A stretch of DNA of 64,000 nucleotides from Saccharothrix coeruleofusca (GTDB lineage: Bacteria > Actinomycetota > Actinomycetes > Mycobacteriales > Pseudonocardiaceae). How positions within the stretch are numbered: the stretch's first letter is position 1; each line of letters opens with the position of its first letter. The notes under the pieces were generated by a model. It searched no databases. It saw only the letters and a list, made by a program, of their open reading frames with translations, and was not told the DNA's origin. Positions 49,327-57,898 of the stretch are shown here, piece by piece. The stretch is taken from contig NZ_BMRG01000001.1 of NCBI RefSeq assembly GCF_014648515.1, forward strand, positions 14,563 to 78,562. Direction: 5' to 3'. A program made the position numbers and the translations under genes.

Positions 49327-50211
49327 GTGGACCTGCTGGAGACCCGCGAGCTGCGGTACTTCGTGACCGTCGCCGAGGAGCTGCACTTCGGTCGCGCCGC
49401 CGAGCGGCTGGGCATCGCGCAGCCGCCGCTGTCCCGCGCGATCCAGCGGCTCGAACGGCGCCTCGGCGTCCGCCTGCTGGAGCGCGACCGCCGCGGCGTG
49501 GCCCTCACCGACCCCGGCCGGGTGCTGCTGGTCGAGGCCCGCACGACCCTCGACGCGGCCACCGCCGCCGTCCACCGCACCCGCCGCGCCGCGTCCTCGC
49601 GCGAGCGCCTGGTGCTGGCGACGAAGGCGGGCGCGGACCACGAGCTGCTGCGCGAGCTCCTCGACGCCTACGCCGCCGAACCCGACGCCGTCGAGGTCGA
49701 GGTGGTGCTGTGCGGGATCGGCGAGCAGCGGCGGCTGCTGCGCGACGGCCGCGCCGACGCGGCGCTGCTGCACCGGCCCTTCGACCCCCTCGCCGAGTTC
49801 GACACCGAGGACCTGCTGACCGTGGGGCGGATCGCCGTCCTGCCCGCCGGGCACCCGCTGGCCACGCGCCCGTCGCTGTCCATGGCCGAGGTCACCGGCC
49901 TGCCCGACCTGCCCGCCGCCCGCTGGCCCGACCACGACGGCAACTACCCGCCCGGTCCCGGCCCCGAGTTCCGCGACCAGTCGCAACTGGCCCAGATGAT
50001 CGCGCTGGGCCGGGCCACGGTGGTCATCTGCGCCTCCGCGCACACCTGGTTGTGGGACGAGCACACCGCGGTCCCGCTGACCGACGCGCCGCCCATCACC
50101 ACCGTCCTGGCCTGGCCCCCGCACAGCCGCTCCCCCGCGCTGGCCGGGCTGGTCCGCGCGGCCGGGCGGCTGGAGGGTCACCGGCGGGTCGGGCGGGCCG
50201 CCACCAGGTAG
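49327..50211 (+). CDS. LysR-family transcriptional regulator
   Basis: Regulator of 294 residues: LLETRELRYFVTVAEELHFG and RAAERLGIAQPPLSRAIQRL form the HTH, then ERRLGVRLLERDRRGVALTD. The C-terminal PBP-like domain senses a co-inducer. The start is GTG at 49327 (49322 is out of frame). Divergent from the SDR gene; its end overlaps the convergent MFS gene by 34 bp, so the two cannot have separate terminators. Confidence 0.94.
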   Translation: MDLLETRELRYFVTVAEELHFGRAAERLGIAQPPLSRAIQRLERRLGVRLLERDRRGVALTDPGRVLLVEARTTLDAATAAVHRTRRAASSRERLVLATKAGADHELLRELLDAYAAEPDAVEVEVVLCGIGEQRRLLRDGRADAALLHRPFDPLAEFDTEDLLTVGRIAVLPAGHPLATRPSLSMAEVTGLPDLPAARWPDHDGNYPPGPGPEFRDQSQLAQMIALGRATVVICASAHTWLWDEHTAVPLTDAPPITTVLAWPPHSRSPALAGLVRAAGRLEGHRRVGRAATR

Positions 50212-51725
50212 GCGAACAGGACCGCCATGACGGCCGCGCCCGCCCACAGCGCGGTCCGCCAACCGTCCACGAAGGACTCCTGCGCGGCCAGGACGAGGGC
50301 CTGCCCACCGGGGCCCGCGGCCTCGACGGCGGTGGCGACGCCTTCGCGGGCGGCGTTCGCCGCGTCGGCGGGCACAGCGCCGAGTCCAGCGCCGAGTCCA
50401 GCGCCGAGCCGGGTGTCGATGGCGTCGCGGTAGCCCGCCGACAGCAGCGCGCCGAGCAGCGCGACGCCGAGCACGGTGCCGAGTTCGCGGGTGACGTCGT
50501 TGAGCGCGGAGGCGACGCCCTGGCGTTGCCTGGGCAGGGCGCTGGTGATGGCCTCGGTGGCGGGCGGCATCGTCAGCCCCATGCCCAGCCCGGTGGCGAG
50601 CATGCCGGGCAGGACCGCCGGATAGCCGCCGTCGACGGAGACCAGGACGGCCATGAGGAGCAGACCCGCGCCCGCGAGCAGGACGCCGGTCGCCGTGGTG
50701 GCGCGGGCCCCGACGCGCTCGGCCAGGCGCGGGGCCAGGCCGGAGGCCACCATCATCAACCCGGCCATGGGCATCAGCGCCGCCGTGGCCAGCAGGCCCG
50801 ACCAGCCCAGCACGGTCTGGAAGAACGGGTAGAGCACGACGGTCACCCCCGCCTGGACGCCGAAGACCACCAGCAGCGCCACGGAGCCGTTCGCCAGGCC
50901 GCGTTCGCGGAAGAGCCGGACGTCCAGCAGCGGGGCGCGGTGGCGCAGCTCCCAGGCGACGAAGCCCACCACGCCCGCGACGCCGACGAGCAGGCCGGCC
51001 AGCGGCAGGGGCGCGGTCCAGCCCCGCTCGGGGGCCTCCTGGAGGAAGAGGACCAGCCCGACCACGGCGACGGGGGACACCAGCGAGCCGACGGTGTCGA
51101 AGGAGTTCCGCGCCTGCTCGCGCGAGTCGGGGACCGAGCGCCACGCCATGGCGAACGCGACCACCACCAGCGCGACGGGCAGCACGAACAGGTAGCGCCA
51201 GCTCGCCGCGTCGACCAGCACGGCGGAGAGGAACATGCCGAGGACGCCGCCGCCCCCGGCGACGCCGGTCCACACCCCGATCGCCCGGCCGCGCTCCTGG
51301 TCGGGGAAGGTGGAGGTGATGACGGCGAGGGTGACGGGCATGATCATGGCCGCGCCCACACCGCTGAGCACCCTGGCCGCCAGCACGACCCCGGCGGAGG
51401 GGGCCAGTCCCGCCGCCGCGTTCGCGACGCCGAAGACGAGCAGGCCCGCGAGGAGCACGGGCTTGCGGCCCCACCGGTCGCCGATCGCCCCGAGCGGCAG
51501 CAGGAGCGCGGCCAGGGCGAGGGTGTAGCTGTTGATGATCCACAGGACCTCGGCCTGCGAGGCGTCGAAGGTGACGGCGAGGTCGGGCTGGGCGACGTTC
51601 AGCCCGGTCACCGAGGCGATGACGGCCATCAGGGCGACGCAGACCGCGATGAGGACCCGGCGGCGCAGGCGGGGGTCCGGGATCACCGCGCCGACGTCGG
51701 TCCGCGCTTGTCCACTGGTGTTCAT
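50178..51725 (-). CDS. DHA2-type MFS multidrug exporter (14 TMS)
   Basis: Proton-driven exporter of 515 residues with about 14 membrane spans. Typical motifs are LNVAQPDLAVTFDASQAEVL (TM1-2), LPLGAIGDRWGRKPVLLAGL (motif A) and GVGAAMIMPVTLAVITSTFP (motif C). The loop before the last helices contains GAGLGAGLGA, encoded by a 12-bp repeat. ATG at 51725. It is divergent from an XRE-cupin regulator across 47 bp, a common actinomycete pairing for drug-inducible export. Confidence 0.93.
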   Translation of the reverse strand: MNTSGQARTDVGAVIPDPRLRRRVLIAVCVALMAVIASVTGLNVAQPDLAVTFDASQAEVLWIINSYTLALAALLLPLGAIGDRWGRKPVLLAGLLVFGVANAAAGLAPSAGVVLAARVLSGVGAAMIMPVTLAVITSTFPDQERGRAIGVWTGVAGGGGVLGMFLSAVLVDAASWRYLFVLPVALVVVAFAMAWRSVPDSREQARNSFDTVGSLVSPVAVVGLVLFLQEAPERGWTAPLPLAGLLVGVAGVVGFVAWELRHRAPLLDVRLFRERGLANGSVALLVVFGVQAGVTVVLYPFFQTVLGWSGLLATAALMPMAGLMMVASGLAPRLAERVGARATTATGVLLAGAGLLLMAVLVSVDGGYPAVLPGMLATGLGMGLTMPPATEAITSALPRQRQGVASALNDVTRELGTVLGVALLGALLSAGYRDAIDTRLGAGLGAGLGAVPADAANAAREGVATAVEAAGPGGQALVLAAQESFVDGWRTALWAGAAVMAVLFAYLVAARPTRR

Positions 51726-51772
51726 GACGCGAACGTACGAAGTGCTTGCGTGCTGGGCATAACCTCTTGCTC

Positions 51773-52351
51773 ATGAAGCAAAACGATGGCGATCTGGACG
51801 GCTTGGTGCGCAAGCGCATCCGCGCACTGCGGGTGGCGCAGGGCCTGTCGCTGGAGGAGCTCGCCACCCGCGCGCGGCTGAGCCCGTCCTCGCTCAGCCG
51901 CATCGAGAACGGGCAGCGCCGCCTCGCCCTGGACCAGCTCGTCACCCTGGCCCGCGCCCTGGACACCTCGCTGGACCAGCTGGTCGAGACCGGCACCGAC
52001 GACGTGATCTCGCACCCGGCGGTGGACGCCGCCCACGGGCTGATGCGGTGGCCGATCAAGGCCGACCCCGGCATGTCGGTCGTGCGCCAGCGCATGACGC
52101 AGCCACCGCCGGACAACCCGGCGCTCATGCGGGCCCACCCCGGCCGCGAGTGGCTGGTGGTGCTCTCCGGCACCGCCGTCCTGATGCTGGGCCACCGCCG
52201 CTTCCGCGTGGAGACCAACCAGGCCGCGGAGTTCCCGACCATGCTGCCGCACGCGATCGGCGCCGAGGGCGGGCCGTGCGAGATCCTGGGCATCTTCGAC
52301 CGCGACGCCCGCCGGGGGCACCCGAGCGCCGAGGAGGTCCCCACCCGGTAG
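51773..52351 (+). CDS. XRE-family regulator with C-terminal cupin domain
   Basis: Regulator of 192 residues: the HTH is RIRALRVAQGLSLEELATRA, then LSPSSLSRIENGQRRLALDQ. The cupin domain has HPGREWLVVLSGTAVLMLGH and FEVETNQ-like metal positions (here FRVETNQAAEF), followed by LPHAIGAEGG. It likely binds a small molecule and controls the divergent MFS exporter 47 bp away. ATG at 51773. Confidence 0.92.
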   Translation: MKQNDGDLDGLVRKRIRALRVAQGLSLEELATRARLSPSSLSRIENGQRRLALDQLVTLARALDTSLDQLVETGTDDVISHPAVDAAHGLMRWPIKADPGMSVVRQRMTQPPPDNPALMRAHPGREWLVVLSGTAVLMLGHRRFRVETNQAAEFPTMLPHAIGAEGGPCEILGIFDRDARRGHPSAEEVPTR

Positions 52352-52389
52352 GAGCGGTTGCGCGTGCGGCAGGCCCAGCACCCACCGTT

Positions 52390-52404
52390 TTGCCATATAC
52401 GCAA
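52390..52404. promoter_or_regulatory. Inverted repeat before the His-rich methyltransferase gene
   Basis: TTGC-catatac-GCAA, an AT-rich symmetric site 42 bases upstream of the ATG, is a candidate operator. The regulator is unknown. Confidence 0.4.
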
Positions 52405-52445
52405 GGTTCCGTGCTCGTGACGCATGGCCGTCCTACCTTGGGTCC

Positions 52446-53309
52446 ATGCCCCCAACCGCGCACCACCACAAGCACCACAAGCACCACGAGCACGCGCATG
52501 AGCACAGCCACGACCAGGCCGAGATCCTCGACCTGGACGCGGAAGTGCTCGCGGAGCACATCGCGTCCATCGTCGACTGGCTGCCCGTCAACACGGCTCC
52601 GCGCCGGATCGCGGACCTGGGCTGCGGCACCGGCGCGGGCACCTTCGCCCTGCTCGCCCGCTTCCCCGAGGCCCGCGTGACCGCCGTCGACTCCTCGCCG
52701 GAGCACCTGCGCCGGCTGGCGGAGAAGGCCCGAGCGGCCGGGGTCGCCGACCGCGTGCGCACCGTCCAGGCCGACCTGGACGCGTCGTGGCCGGAACTCG
52801 GCGCACCGGACCTGGTGTGGGCCTCGGCCTCGCTGCACCACCTGACCGACCCCGAGCGCGCCCTGCGCCGGGTGCGCGACGCGCTCACCCCCGGCGGGCT
52901 GTTCGCCGTGGTCGAGCTGGCGGGCTTCCCCCGCTTCCTGCCCGAGGACGCCCCCGAGGAGCGCCCCGGCCTGGAGGAGCGCTGCCACGCCGTGACCGAG
53001 GGCCGCCACGCCGAGCGGATGCCCCACCGCGGCGCCGACTGGGGACCGAGGCTGACCGCGGCCGGCTTCACCGTCGAGGGCGAGCGCACCCTCAGCGTCC
53101 ACATCGAGCAGTCCCGGTCCGAGGCCGTGGTCCGCTACGCGCTCAACGGTTTGCGGCGAATCCGCGAGGTCGTCGCCGACGCGCTGCCCGCCGACGACCT
53201 CGCCGCGCTGGACCGGCTGCTCGACACCGACGGCCCGCACAGCCTCCTGCGCCGCGACGACCTCGCGGTGCGCACCGAGCGGACCGTGTGGGCCGCACGC
53301 CGAATCTGA
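52446..53309 (+). CDS. SAM-dependent methyltransferase with His-rich N-terminus
   Basis: Class I methyltransferase of 287 residues. The first 25 residues hold HHHKHHKHHEHAHEHSHD, a dense metal-binding-like tract. Motif I is IADLGCGTGAGTFALLARFP, followed by VTAVDSSPEHL and ASASLHHLTDPERALRRVRD, so it is the Methyltransf_11/25 type acting on small molecules. The C-terminal part (LNGLRRIREVVADALPADDL) may bind substrate. ATG at 52446. It begins a three-gene run with the DUF1684 and SnoaL-like genes (18 bp gap, then 4 bp overlap). Confidence 0.9.
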   Translation: MPPTAHHHKHHKHHEHAHEHSHDQAEILDLDAEVLAEHIASIVDWLPVNTAPRRIADLGCGTGAGTFALLARFPEARVTAVDSSPEHLRRLAEKARAAGVADRVRTVQADLDASWPELGAPDLVWASASLHHLTDPERALRRVRDALTPGGLFAVVELAGFPRFLPEDAPEERPGLEERCHAVTEGRHAERMPHRGADWGPRLTAAGFTVEGERTLSVHIEQSRSEAVVRYALNGLRRIREVVADALPADDLAALDRLLDTDGPHSLLRRDDLAVRTERTVWAARRI

Positions 53310-53327
53310 GAACGGAGAAGGGGAACC

Positions 53328-54140
53328 ATGAGCGGGACCGAGCAGGCGAGCCGACCGCCCGCCGAGCACGAGGCGTGGCGCAGGAGCAGGTGGGAGGAGA
53401 TCGCGGGCCCCAACGGCAAGGCCAAGGTGGTCGCCAACGGCCGGGTGGCGGGCCGGGAGCCGCGGACCGTCGCCGGTGTCCCGGGGCGGTGGAGCGTCAC
53501 CGAGGCGGGCGCGCTGACCGTGACGGCCACCGCCGGGGACGGCCTGCGGGTCAACGGCGAGGTGGTGGACGGGACGGTCGAAGTGCCCTCCGGCAGCTCC
53601 CTGGAACTGCCCGAGGGACGCGCGGGCTTCGCGGGCGGCGCGGACGGGTTCTACGGGCTGGTCGTGATGGACCCGCTGGCGCTCGAGCGCTCCGGCCTCA
53701 GCGGCGTCGACGCCTACCCCTACGACCCGGCCTGGGTCTTCGAGGGCCGGTACCGCGCGGCTCCGGAGGGCCGCCGCGTCGAGGTGGGGCGTCTGACGAG
53801 CCCCCGCAGCACGGAGGCCATCCTGGCCCCCGTCGACCTCGTCGTCACCATCGACGGCACCGAGCACGTGCTGACCGTGCTGGAGGACATGCCGGGCCAG
53901 CGGCTGGTGGTCTTCACCGACGAGACCAGCGGGGACGGCACGCCCGAGATCGGCCGCTGGCTGGTGCTGCCCCCGCTCGACCCCGGCAGCGCGGTGACCG
54001 TCGACTTCAACCGGGCGACGCTGTCGCACCACCACCTGTCCCCCACCGTTTTCACCTGCCCGCTCGCGCCCGCCGGCAACCACCTGCCGATGCGGGTCGA
54101 AGCGGGAGAACGCGCTCTCACCCGAGGAAGTGACGCATGA
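53328..54140 (+). CDS. DUF1684-family protein
   Basis: Soluble protein of 270 residues: an N-terminal helix (EHEAWRRSRWEEIAGPNGKA), a beta-rich middle, and the DUF1684 end GDGTPEIGRWLVLPPLDPGS, then VDFNRATLSHHHLSPTVFTC with a His cluster and an invariant-looking Cys. The family is beta-barrel-like with unknown function. ATG at 53328 after GGAGAAGGGG. Translationally coupled to the SnoaL-like gene. Confidence 0.88.
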   Translation: MSGTEQASRPPAEHEAWRRSRWEEIAGPNGKAKVVANGRVAGREPRTVAGVPGRWSVTEAGALTVTATAGDGLRVNGEVVDGTVEVPSGSSLELPEGRAGFAGGADGFYGLVVMDPLALERSGLSGVDAYPYDPAWVFEGRYRAAPEGRRVEVGRLTSPRSTEAILAPVDLVVTIDGTEHVLTVLEDMPGQRLVVFTDETSGDGTPEIGRWLVLPPLDPGSAVTVDFNRATLSHHHLSPTVFTCPLAPAGNHLPMRVEAGERALTRGSDA

Positions 54141-54499
54141 GCCAGGAGCTCGAGGACAAGGCCATCACCTACCTGCGCCACCTGGAGGCGCGCGACTGGG
54201 CGGCCGCGCGGGCGATGTGCGCCGACACGGCCACCGTCTGGCACAACGACGGCAAGGGCGACGAGACCATCCAGGACAACATCGGCGGGATGGAGGCGCA
54301 GATCGGCTCGATCGAGTCGATGCGCTACGAGGTCGTGCGGCAGTTCGCCCGGCCCGGCGAAGTCCTCCAGCAGCACGTGATCCACGTGTCCACTGTGGAC
54401 GGCACGCGCGGGCAGGTGCACGCCGCGGTGTACTTCCGCTTCGAGGACGGCCTGATCACCCGCATCGAGGAGTACGCCAACTTCGTGCCCGCGTCCTGA
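54137..54499 (+). CDS. SnoaL/NTF2-like protein
   Basis: Protein of 120 residues in the NTF2-like cone fold: ITYLRHLEARDWAAARAMCA, TVWHNDGKGDETIQD, and the last strands VHAAVYFRFEDGLITRIEEY. SnoaL-like proteins cyclise polyketides, isomerise steroids or bind ligands. ATG at 54137, overlapping the DUF1684 stop by four bases. Third and last gene of the run. Confidence 0.9.
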   Translation: MSQELEDKAITYLRHLEARDWAAARAMCADTATVWHNDGKGDETIQDNIGGMEAQIGSIESMRYEVVRQFARPGEVLQQHVIHVSTVDGTRGQVHAAVYFRFEDGLITRIEEYANFVPAS

Positions 54500-54502
54500 T
54501 CG

Positions 54503-55486
54503 TCAGTCCGCGGGTGCGCGGCCTTCCAGCGGCTGGGCGCGGAAGGTCCTGCGGTAGGCGTGCGGCGAGGTGCCGACGATCCTGCCGAAGTGGTGGCGCA
54601 GGGTGTTGGCCGCGCCCAGCCCGGCCTCCCGCGCCACCCGCTCCACCGGCAGGTCGGTGGTCTCCAGCAGCTGCTGCGCGCGCCGGACGCGGGCCCGCAG
54701 CAACCACCGCATCGGCGCGCTGCCCACCTCCTGCTGGAACCGGCGGCTCAGGCTGCGCTGGCTCAGCCCCGCGTGCCGGGCGATGCCCGCCAGGGTGAGC
54801 GGCTGGCTCAGGTTGGCCTCCAGCCAGGCCAGGGTGGGCTGGAGCGAGGCGTCGGGCTCGGAGGGGTCGACGTGGCGGAGGAACTGGGCCTGGCCGCCGT
54901 CGCGCTGCGGCGGCATCACGATCACCCTGGCGACCTCGGCGGCCAGCGCCGCGCCGTGGTCGCGGCGCAGCAGGTGCAGGCACAGGTCCAGGCCCGCCGC
55001 CACGCCCGCCGAGGTGAGCACCGCCCCCTCGTCGACGAACAGCACCGACGGGTCCACCTCGACCTCGGGGTGGCGGCGGGCCAGCTCGGCGGCGTGCTTC
55101 CAGTGCGTGGTCGCCCGCTTGCCCGCCAGCAGGCCGGTGCGGGCCAGGTCGAACGCCCCGGTGCAGATCGACGCGACCCGCGCGCCACTGGCCGCCGCCG
55201 CCCGCACCGCGTCCAGCGCCTCCTCCGGCGGGTCGTCGAGGAAACCGGTGCGGGCCAGGAGGAACACCGTGTCGGCGGCCTCCAGCCCGGCCAGTCCCTC
55301 CAGGCCCCACGGGGCGCGGAAGGCCAGCCGCCCGGACTCGACGTGGACCGGGTCCTGGGGGGAGCAGACGCGCACCTCGTAGGGAGGTCCGCCGACCCAG
55401 CCGGTGGCCGTCTCGAACACCAGGCACGGAATCGTCAGCTCGAACCCCACGGTGCCGTCGAGGGCCAGGACAGCGATCACGGGCAT
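54503..55486 (-). CDS. GlxA-family AraC regulator (DJ-1/PfpI plus AraC domains)
   Basis: Regulator of 327 residues. The N-terminal DJ-1/PfpI-like domain (MPVIAVLALDGTVGFELTIP, with SICTGAFDLARTGLLAGKRA carrying the Cys position) is followed by two AraC HTH motifs (LSQPLTLAGIARHAGLSQRS and PVERVAREAGLGAANTLRHH). GlxA proteins activate nitrogen- or amine-related genes. ATG at 55486. It is divergent from the HD-domain gene; the 102-bp gap should hold their joint control site. Confidence 0.93.
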   Translation of the reverse strand: MPVIAVLALDGTVGFELTIPCLVFETATGWVGGPPYEVRVCSPQDPVHVESGRLAFRAPWGLEGLAGLEAADTVFLLARTGFLDDPPEEALDAVRAAAASGARVASICTGAFDLARTGLLAGKRATTHWKHAAELARRHPEVEVDPSVLFVDEGAVLTSAGVAAGLDLCLHLLRRDHGAALAAEVARVIVMPPQRDGGQAQFLRHVDPSEPDASLQPTLAWLEANLSQPLTLAGIARHAGLSQRSLSRRFQQEVGSAPMRWLLRARVRRAQQLLETTDLPVERVAREAGLGAANTLRHHFGRIVGTSPHAYRRTFRAQPLEGRAPAD

Positions 55487-55588
55487 GGCAAGATGTTAGC
55501 GACATACGGCCTTCTGGCCACTGGTTGCGCCGGGACGGACCGGACACGATCAGCGGTGTCCGGAACGACCACACCGCTTGGAGCGCCG

Positions 55589-56254
55589 ATGTCCGCCCTG
55601 CGCGAGAACGCCTTGCACGAGAAGTTCGACCTGCCGGGGACCGACCTGGCCCGCGCCGCCTGCCAATTCGCCGAGGAGCAGGAGGGGCCCTACCTGTTCA
55701 ACCACAGCGTGCGCAGCTACCTGTACGGCCGCGCCCTCGGGGAGCACCGGGGGCTGCGCCCCGGCGCCGACTACGACGACGAGCTGCTGTTCCTCAGCTG
55801 CGTGCTGCACGACCTCGGGCTGAGCGCCCAGGACCGGGGCGACCAGCGGTTCGAGGTGGGCGGCGCGGACGCGGCGGCCCGGTTCCTGCGCGAGCGGGAC
55901 GTGCCCGAGGAGCGCGTGGAGGTCGTCTGGGACTCCATCGCCCTGCACACCAGCCTGGGCATCGCCTCCCGCAAGCGGCCGGAGATCGCCCTGCTGCACC
56001 TGGGCGCGGGCGCCGACGTCGCCGGGGACGGCCTGGACCTGCTCCCCGCCGACCTGGTGACCGAGGCGGAGGACCTGCTGCCCCGGCTCGACCTCATCAC
56101 GTCGATCACCGACGCCATCGTCGAACACGCCAAGGCCGACCCGCGCCGGGCCCCGCTGGGCACCTTCCCCTCCCTGCTGGTGGCCGAGTTCGCCCCCGAG
56201 CACGCCCAGCCGGGCTGGCGGCAGGTCGTGGCGGCGCACGCCGCGTCCCACTGA
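55589..56254 (+). CDS. HD-domain protein, cyanamide hydratase-like
   Basis: Metal-dependent hydrolase-fold protein of 221 residues. FNHSVRSYLYGRALGEHRGL supplies the first His, VLHDLGLS the HD pair, and DSIALHTSLGIASRKRPEI the later His, as in cyanamide hydratase/Ddi2-type HD proteins. Its substrate may be a small nitrile or cyanamide, or it may act on other compounds. ATG 55589 (MSALRENALHEKF). It is controlled with the divergent GlxA regulator (inference). Confidence 0.87.
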   Translation: MSALRENALHEKFDLPGTDLARAACQFAEEQEGPYLFNHSVRSYLYGRALGEHRGLRPGADYDDELLFLSCVLHDLGLSAQDRGDQRFEVGGADAAARFLRERDVPEERVEVVWDSIALHTSLGIASRKRPEIALLHLGAGADVAGDGLDLLPADLVTEAEDLLPRLDLITSITDAIVEHAKADPRRAPLGTFPSLLVAEFAPEHAQPGWRQVVAAHAASH

Positions 56255-56274
56255 AAGGGGCGCAGGGAAGGGCG

Positions 56275-57141
56275 CTACCGGCTTGCCGCGGTGTCGAGGA
56301 AGTCGGCGATCAGCGGGGCGATGGCGGGCAGGTGGTCCTCCAGGGCGAAGTGGCCGGTGTCGAACAGGTGCAGCGCGGCATCCGGCACGTCGCACAGGTA
56401 GGCCCGCGCCCCGGCCTCGGTGAAGAACGGGTCGTTGACGCCCCAGGCGATCAGCGTCGGCGGGCGGTGCTCGCGCAGCCACGCCTGCCAGTCCGGGTAG
56501 GACTCGACGTTGCGGTGGTAGTCGTAGGCCAGGGCGAGCTGGGCCCGCTTGCGCCCCGGCTGGTCGAGGAAGAACTGGTCGAGCAGCCAGCCCTCCGGCG
56601 CGACCAGCGCGGGGTCGGCGGTGCCGCCCTCGTACTGGGCGCGGGTCGCGTCGAGGGTGAACAGGTCCATGATGGTGCGCTCGGCGCCGGGGGTGTCGGG
56701 GGTGAGGGCGATGAAGTCCCGCGCCGCGTCCGACAGGCCCTCGGCGTAGGCGTTGCCGTTCTGCACGACCAGCCCGGTGATCCGCTCCGGCGCGCGCAGC
56801 GCCAGCCGGAAGCCGACGGGTGCGCCGAAGTCGAACAGGTACAGCGCGAAGCGGGTCAGGCCCAGGCGGTCCACGAAGCCCTCGACGACGTCGGCGAGGC
56901 GGTCGAACGAGTAGGTGAAGCCGTCCGGGGCGCGGGTGTGGCCGAAGCCGGGGTAGTCGGGCGCGATCAGCCGGTAGCGCGCGCCGAGGGCGTCGAGGAG
57001 TCGGCGGAACTGGTGCGAGGCGGACGGGAAACCGTGCAGCAGCAACAGGACCGGCGCGTCCGGCCGGTCCGGCAGGGACTCCCGGTAGAAGACCTCCACC
57101 CCGTCGACGAGGACGTGGCGGTGGGCGACGCGAGCGAGCAT
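56275..57141 (-). CDS. Haloalkane-dehalogenase/epoxide-hydrolase-like alpha/beta hydrolase
   Basis: Hydrolase of 288 residues: VLLLLHGFPSASHQFRRLLD (oxyanion region), PDYPGFGHTRAP, nucleophile Asp in LYLFDFGAPVGFRLA (an Asp, not Ser, at the elbow), and the His in FDTGHFALED. This matches the dehalogenase/epoxide hydrolase branch. ATG at 57141. Divergent from a CGNR regulator across 84 bp with an inverted site. Confidence 0.9.
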   Translation of the reverse strand: MLARVAHRHVLVDGVEVFYRESLPDRPDAPVLLLLHGFPSASHQFRRLLDALGARYRLIAPDYPGFGHTRAPDGFTYSFDRLADVVEGFVDRLGLTRFALYLFDFGAPVGFRLALRAPERITGLVVQNGNAYAEGLSDAARDFIALTPDTPGAERTIMDLFTLDATRAQYEGGTADPALVAPEGWLLDQFFLDQPGRKRAQLALAYDYHRNVESYPDWQAWLREHRPPTLIAWGVNDPFFTEAGARAYLCDVPDAALHLFDTGHFALEDHLPAIAPLIADFLDTAASR

Positions 57142-57168
57142 GTCACATGCCTCCTTGGCGCGATGATG

Positions 57169-57196
57169 CGTTAGTTATAGCTCTGTTGATCTAACG
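57169..57196. promoter_or_regulatory. Inverted repeat between hydrolase and CGNR genes
   Basis: CGTTAG (57169-57174) and CTAACG (57191-57196) flank an AT-rich core, with a TTAGTTATAG-like stretch between them. Probably bound by the CGNR protein. Confidence 0.5.
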
Positions 57197-57225
57197 GGTC
57201 AATCGCCCTTGGTAGCATTAGTCAC

Positions 57226-57819
57226 ATGAGTGACGCCGAACCGCTCACCGGTGAACCCCTCGCGCTGGACCTGGTCAACACCCGTCCGGCGACCGAGGAC
57301 GGCCGCGCCGACCTGCTCGACACGCCGCAGCGGCTGGCCGCCTGGGTGGCCCGACAACCCGCGCTCCACGTGGAGGCGGGCGACGCCGCACCGACGGCGG
57401 CCGACCTCGCGCCCGTGCACGCCGCGCGGGAGCAGGTCGACGCGGTCGTCCGGGCGCTGCTGGGCGGCGGCAGGCCGCCGGAGGCCGCCCTGCGCGGCCT
57501 GACCGAAGCCCAGCGCGCCGCGCCCGCCGTGCGGGAGTTGGCCTGGGACGGCGCGACCGTCACCGCGACCGCCCGGCGTGACGGCGGGCTCGGCGTCCGA
57601 CTGGCCGCCCGGCTCGCCGAAGCCGCCGCCGACCTGCTCACCGACCCCGCGATCGGCCGCCTCAAGGAGTGCGAGGCGGAGGGGTGCGTGATGCTCTTCC
57701 TGCCCGCGCACCCCCGCAGGCGCTGGTGCTCCCCGACCCGCTGCGGCAACCGCGCCCGCGTCGCGCGCTACTACCAGCGCCAGAAATCGCGAACCGAGCG
57801 TTCGGACACCACGAACTGA
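57226..57819 (+). CDS. CGNR zinc-finger (ABATE-domain) putative regulator
   Basis: Protein of 197 residues: the ABATE domain EPLALDLVNTRPATEDGRAD, then the zinc finger CEAEGCVMLFLPAHPRRRWC and SPTRCGNRARVARYYQRQ. It has four cysteines and the CGNR motif. The last codons (SRTERSDTTN) and the stop are supplied by the 22-bp repeat that begins at 57787, so the tail is probably recent. ATG at 57226. Paired with the divergent hydrolase, like the CGNR/epoxide hydrolase pair at 40 kb. Confidence 0.92.
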   Translation: MSDAEPLTGEPLALDLVNTRPATEDGRADLLDTPQRLAAWVARQPALHVEAGDAAPTAADLAPVHAAREQVDAVVRALLGGGRPPEAALRGLTEAQRAAPAVRELAWDGATVTATARRDGGLGVRLAARLAEAAADLLTDPAIGRLKECEAEGCVMLFLPAHPRRRWCSPTRCGNRARVARYYQRQKSRTERSDTTN

Positions 57820-57850
57820 GCGTTCGCGCGTCACGAACCGAGCGTTCGGG
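57787..57850. repeat. Three-unit intergenic repeat, 22-bp period (locus B)
   Basis: Units start near 57787, 57809 and 57831, with consensus CACGAACCGAGCGTTCGGGA. They align with the locus A consensus at 45481-45567 (C-CGA--CGA-CGTTCGG). Part of unit 1 and unit 2 is translated as the C-terminus of the CGNR protein. Confidence 0.75.
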
Positions 57851-57861
57851 ACGAGCTACCC

Positions 57862-57891
57862 TTGACAGGCAAGTGGGGACTTGCCTATAAC
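57862..57891 (+). promoter_or_regulatory. Promoter with embedded ArsR-type operator
   Basis: TTGACA (57862-57867), 18 bp, TATAAC (57886-57891) make a near-ideal promoter. AGGCAAGT-GGGG-ACTTGCCT (57867-57886) is a perfect inverted repeat filling the spacer. The GTG start is eight bases past the -10 box, so the message is probably leaderless. Confidence 0.85.
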
Positions 57892-57898
57892 TGGACCG

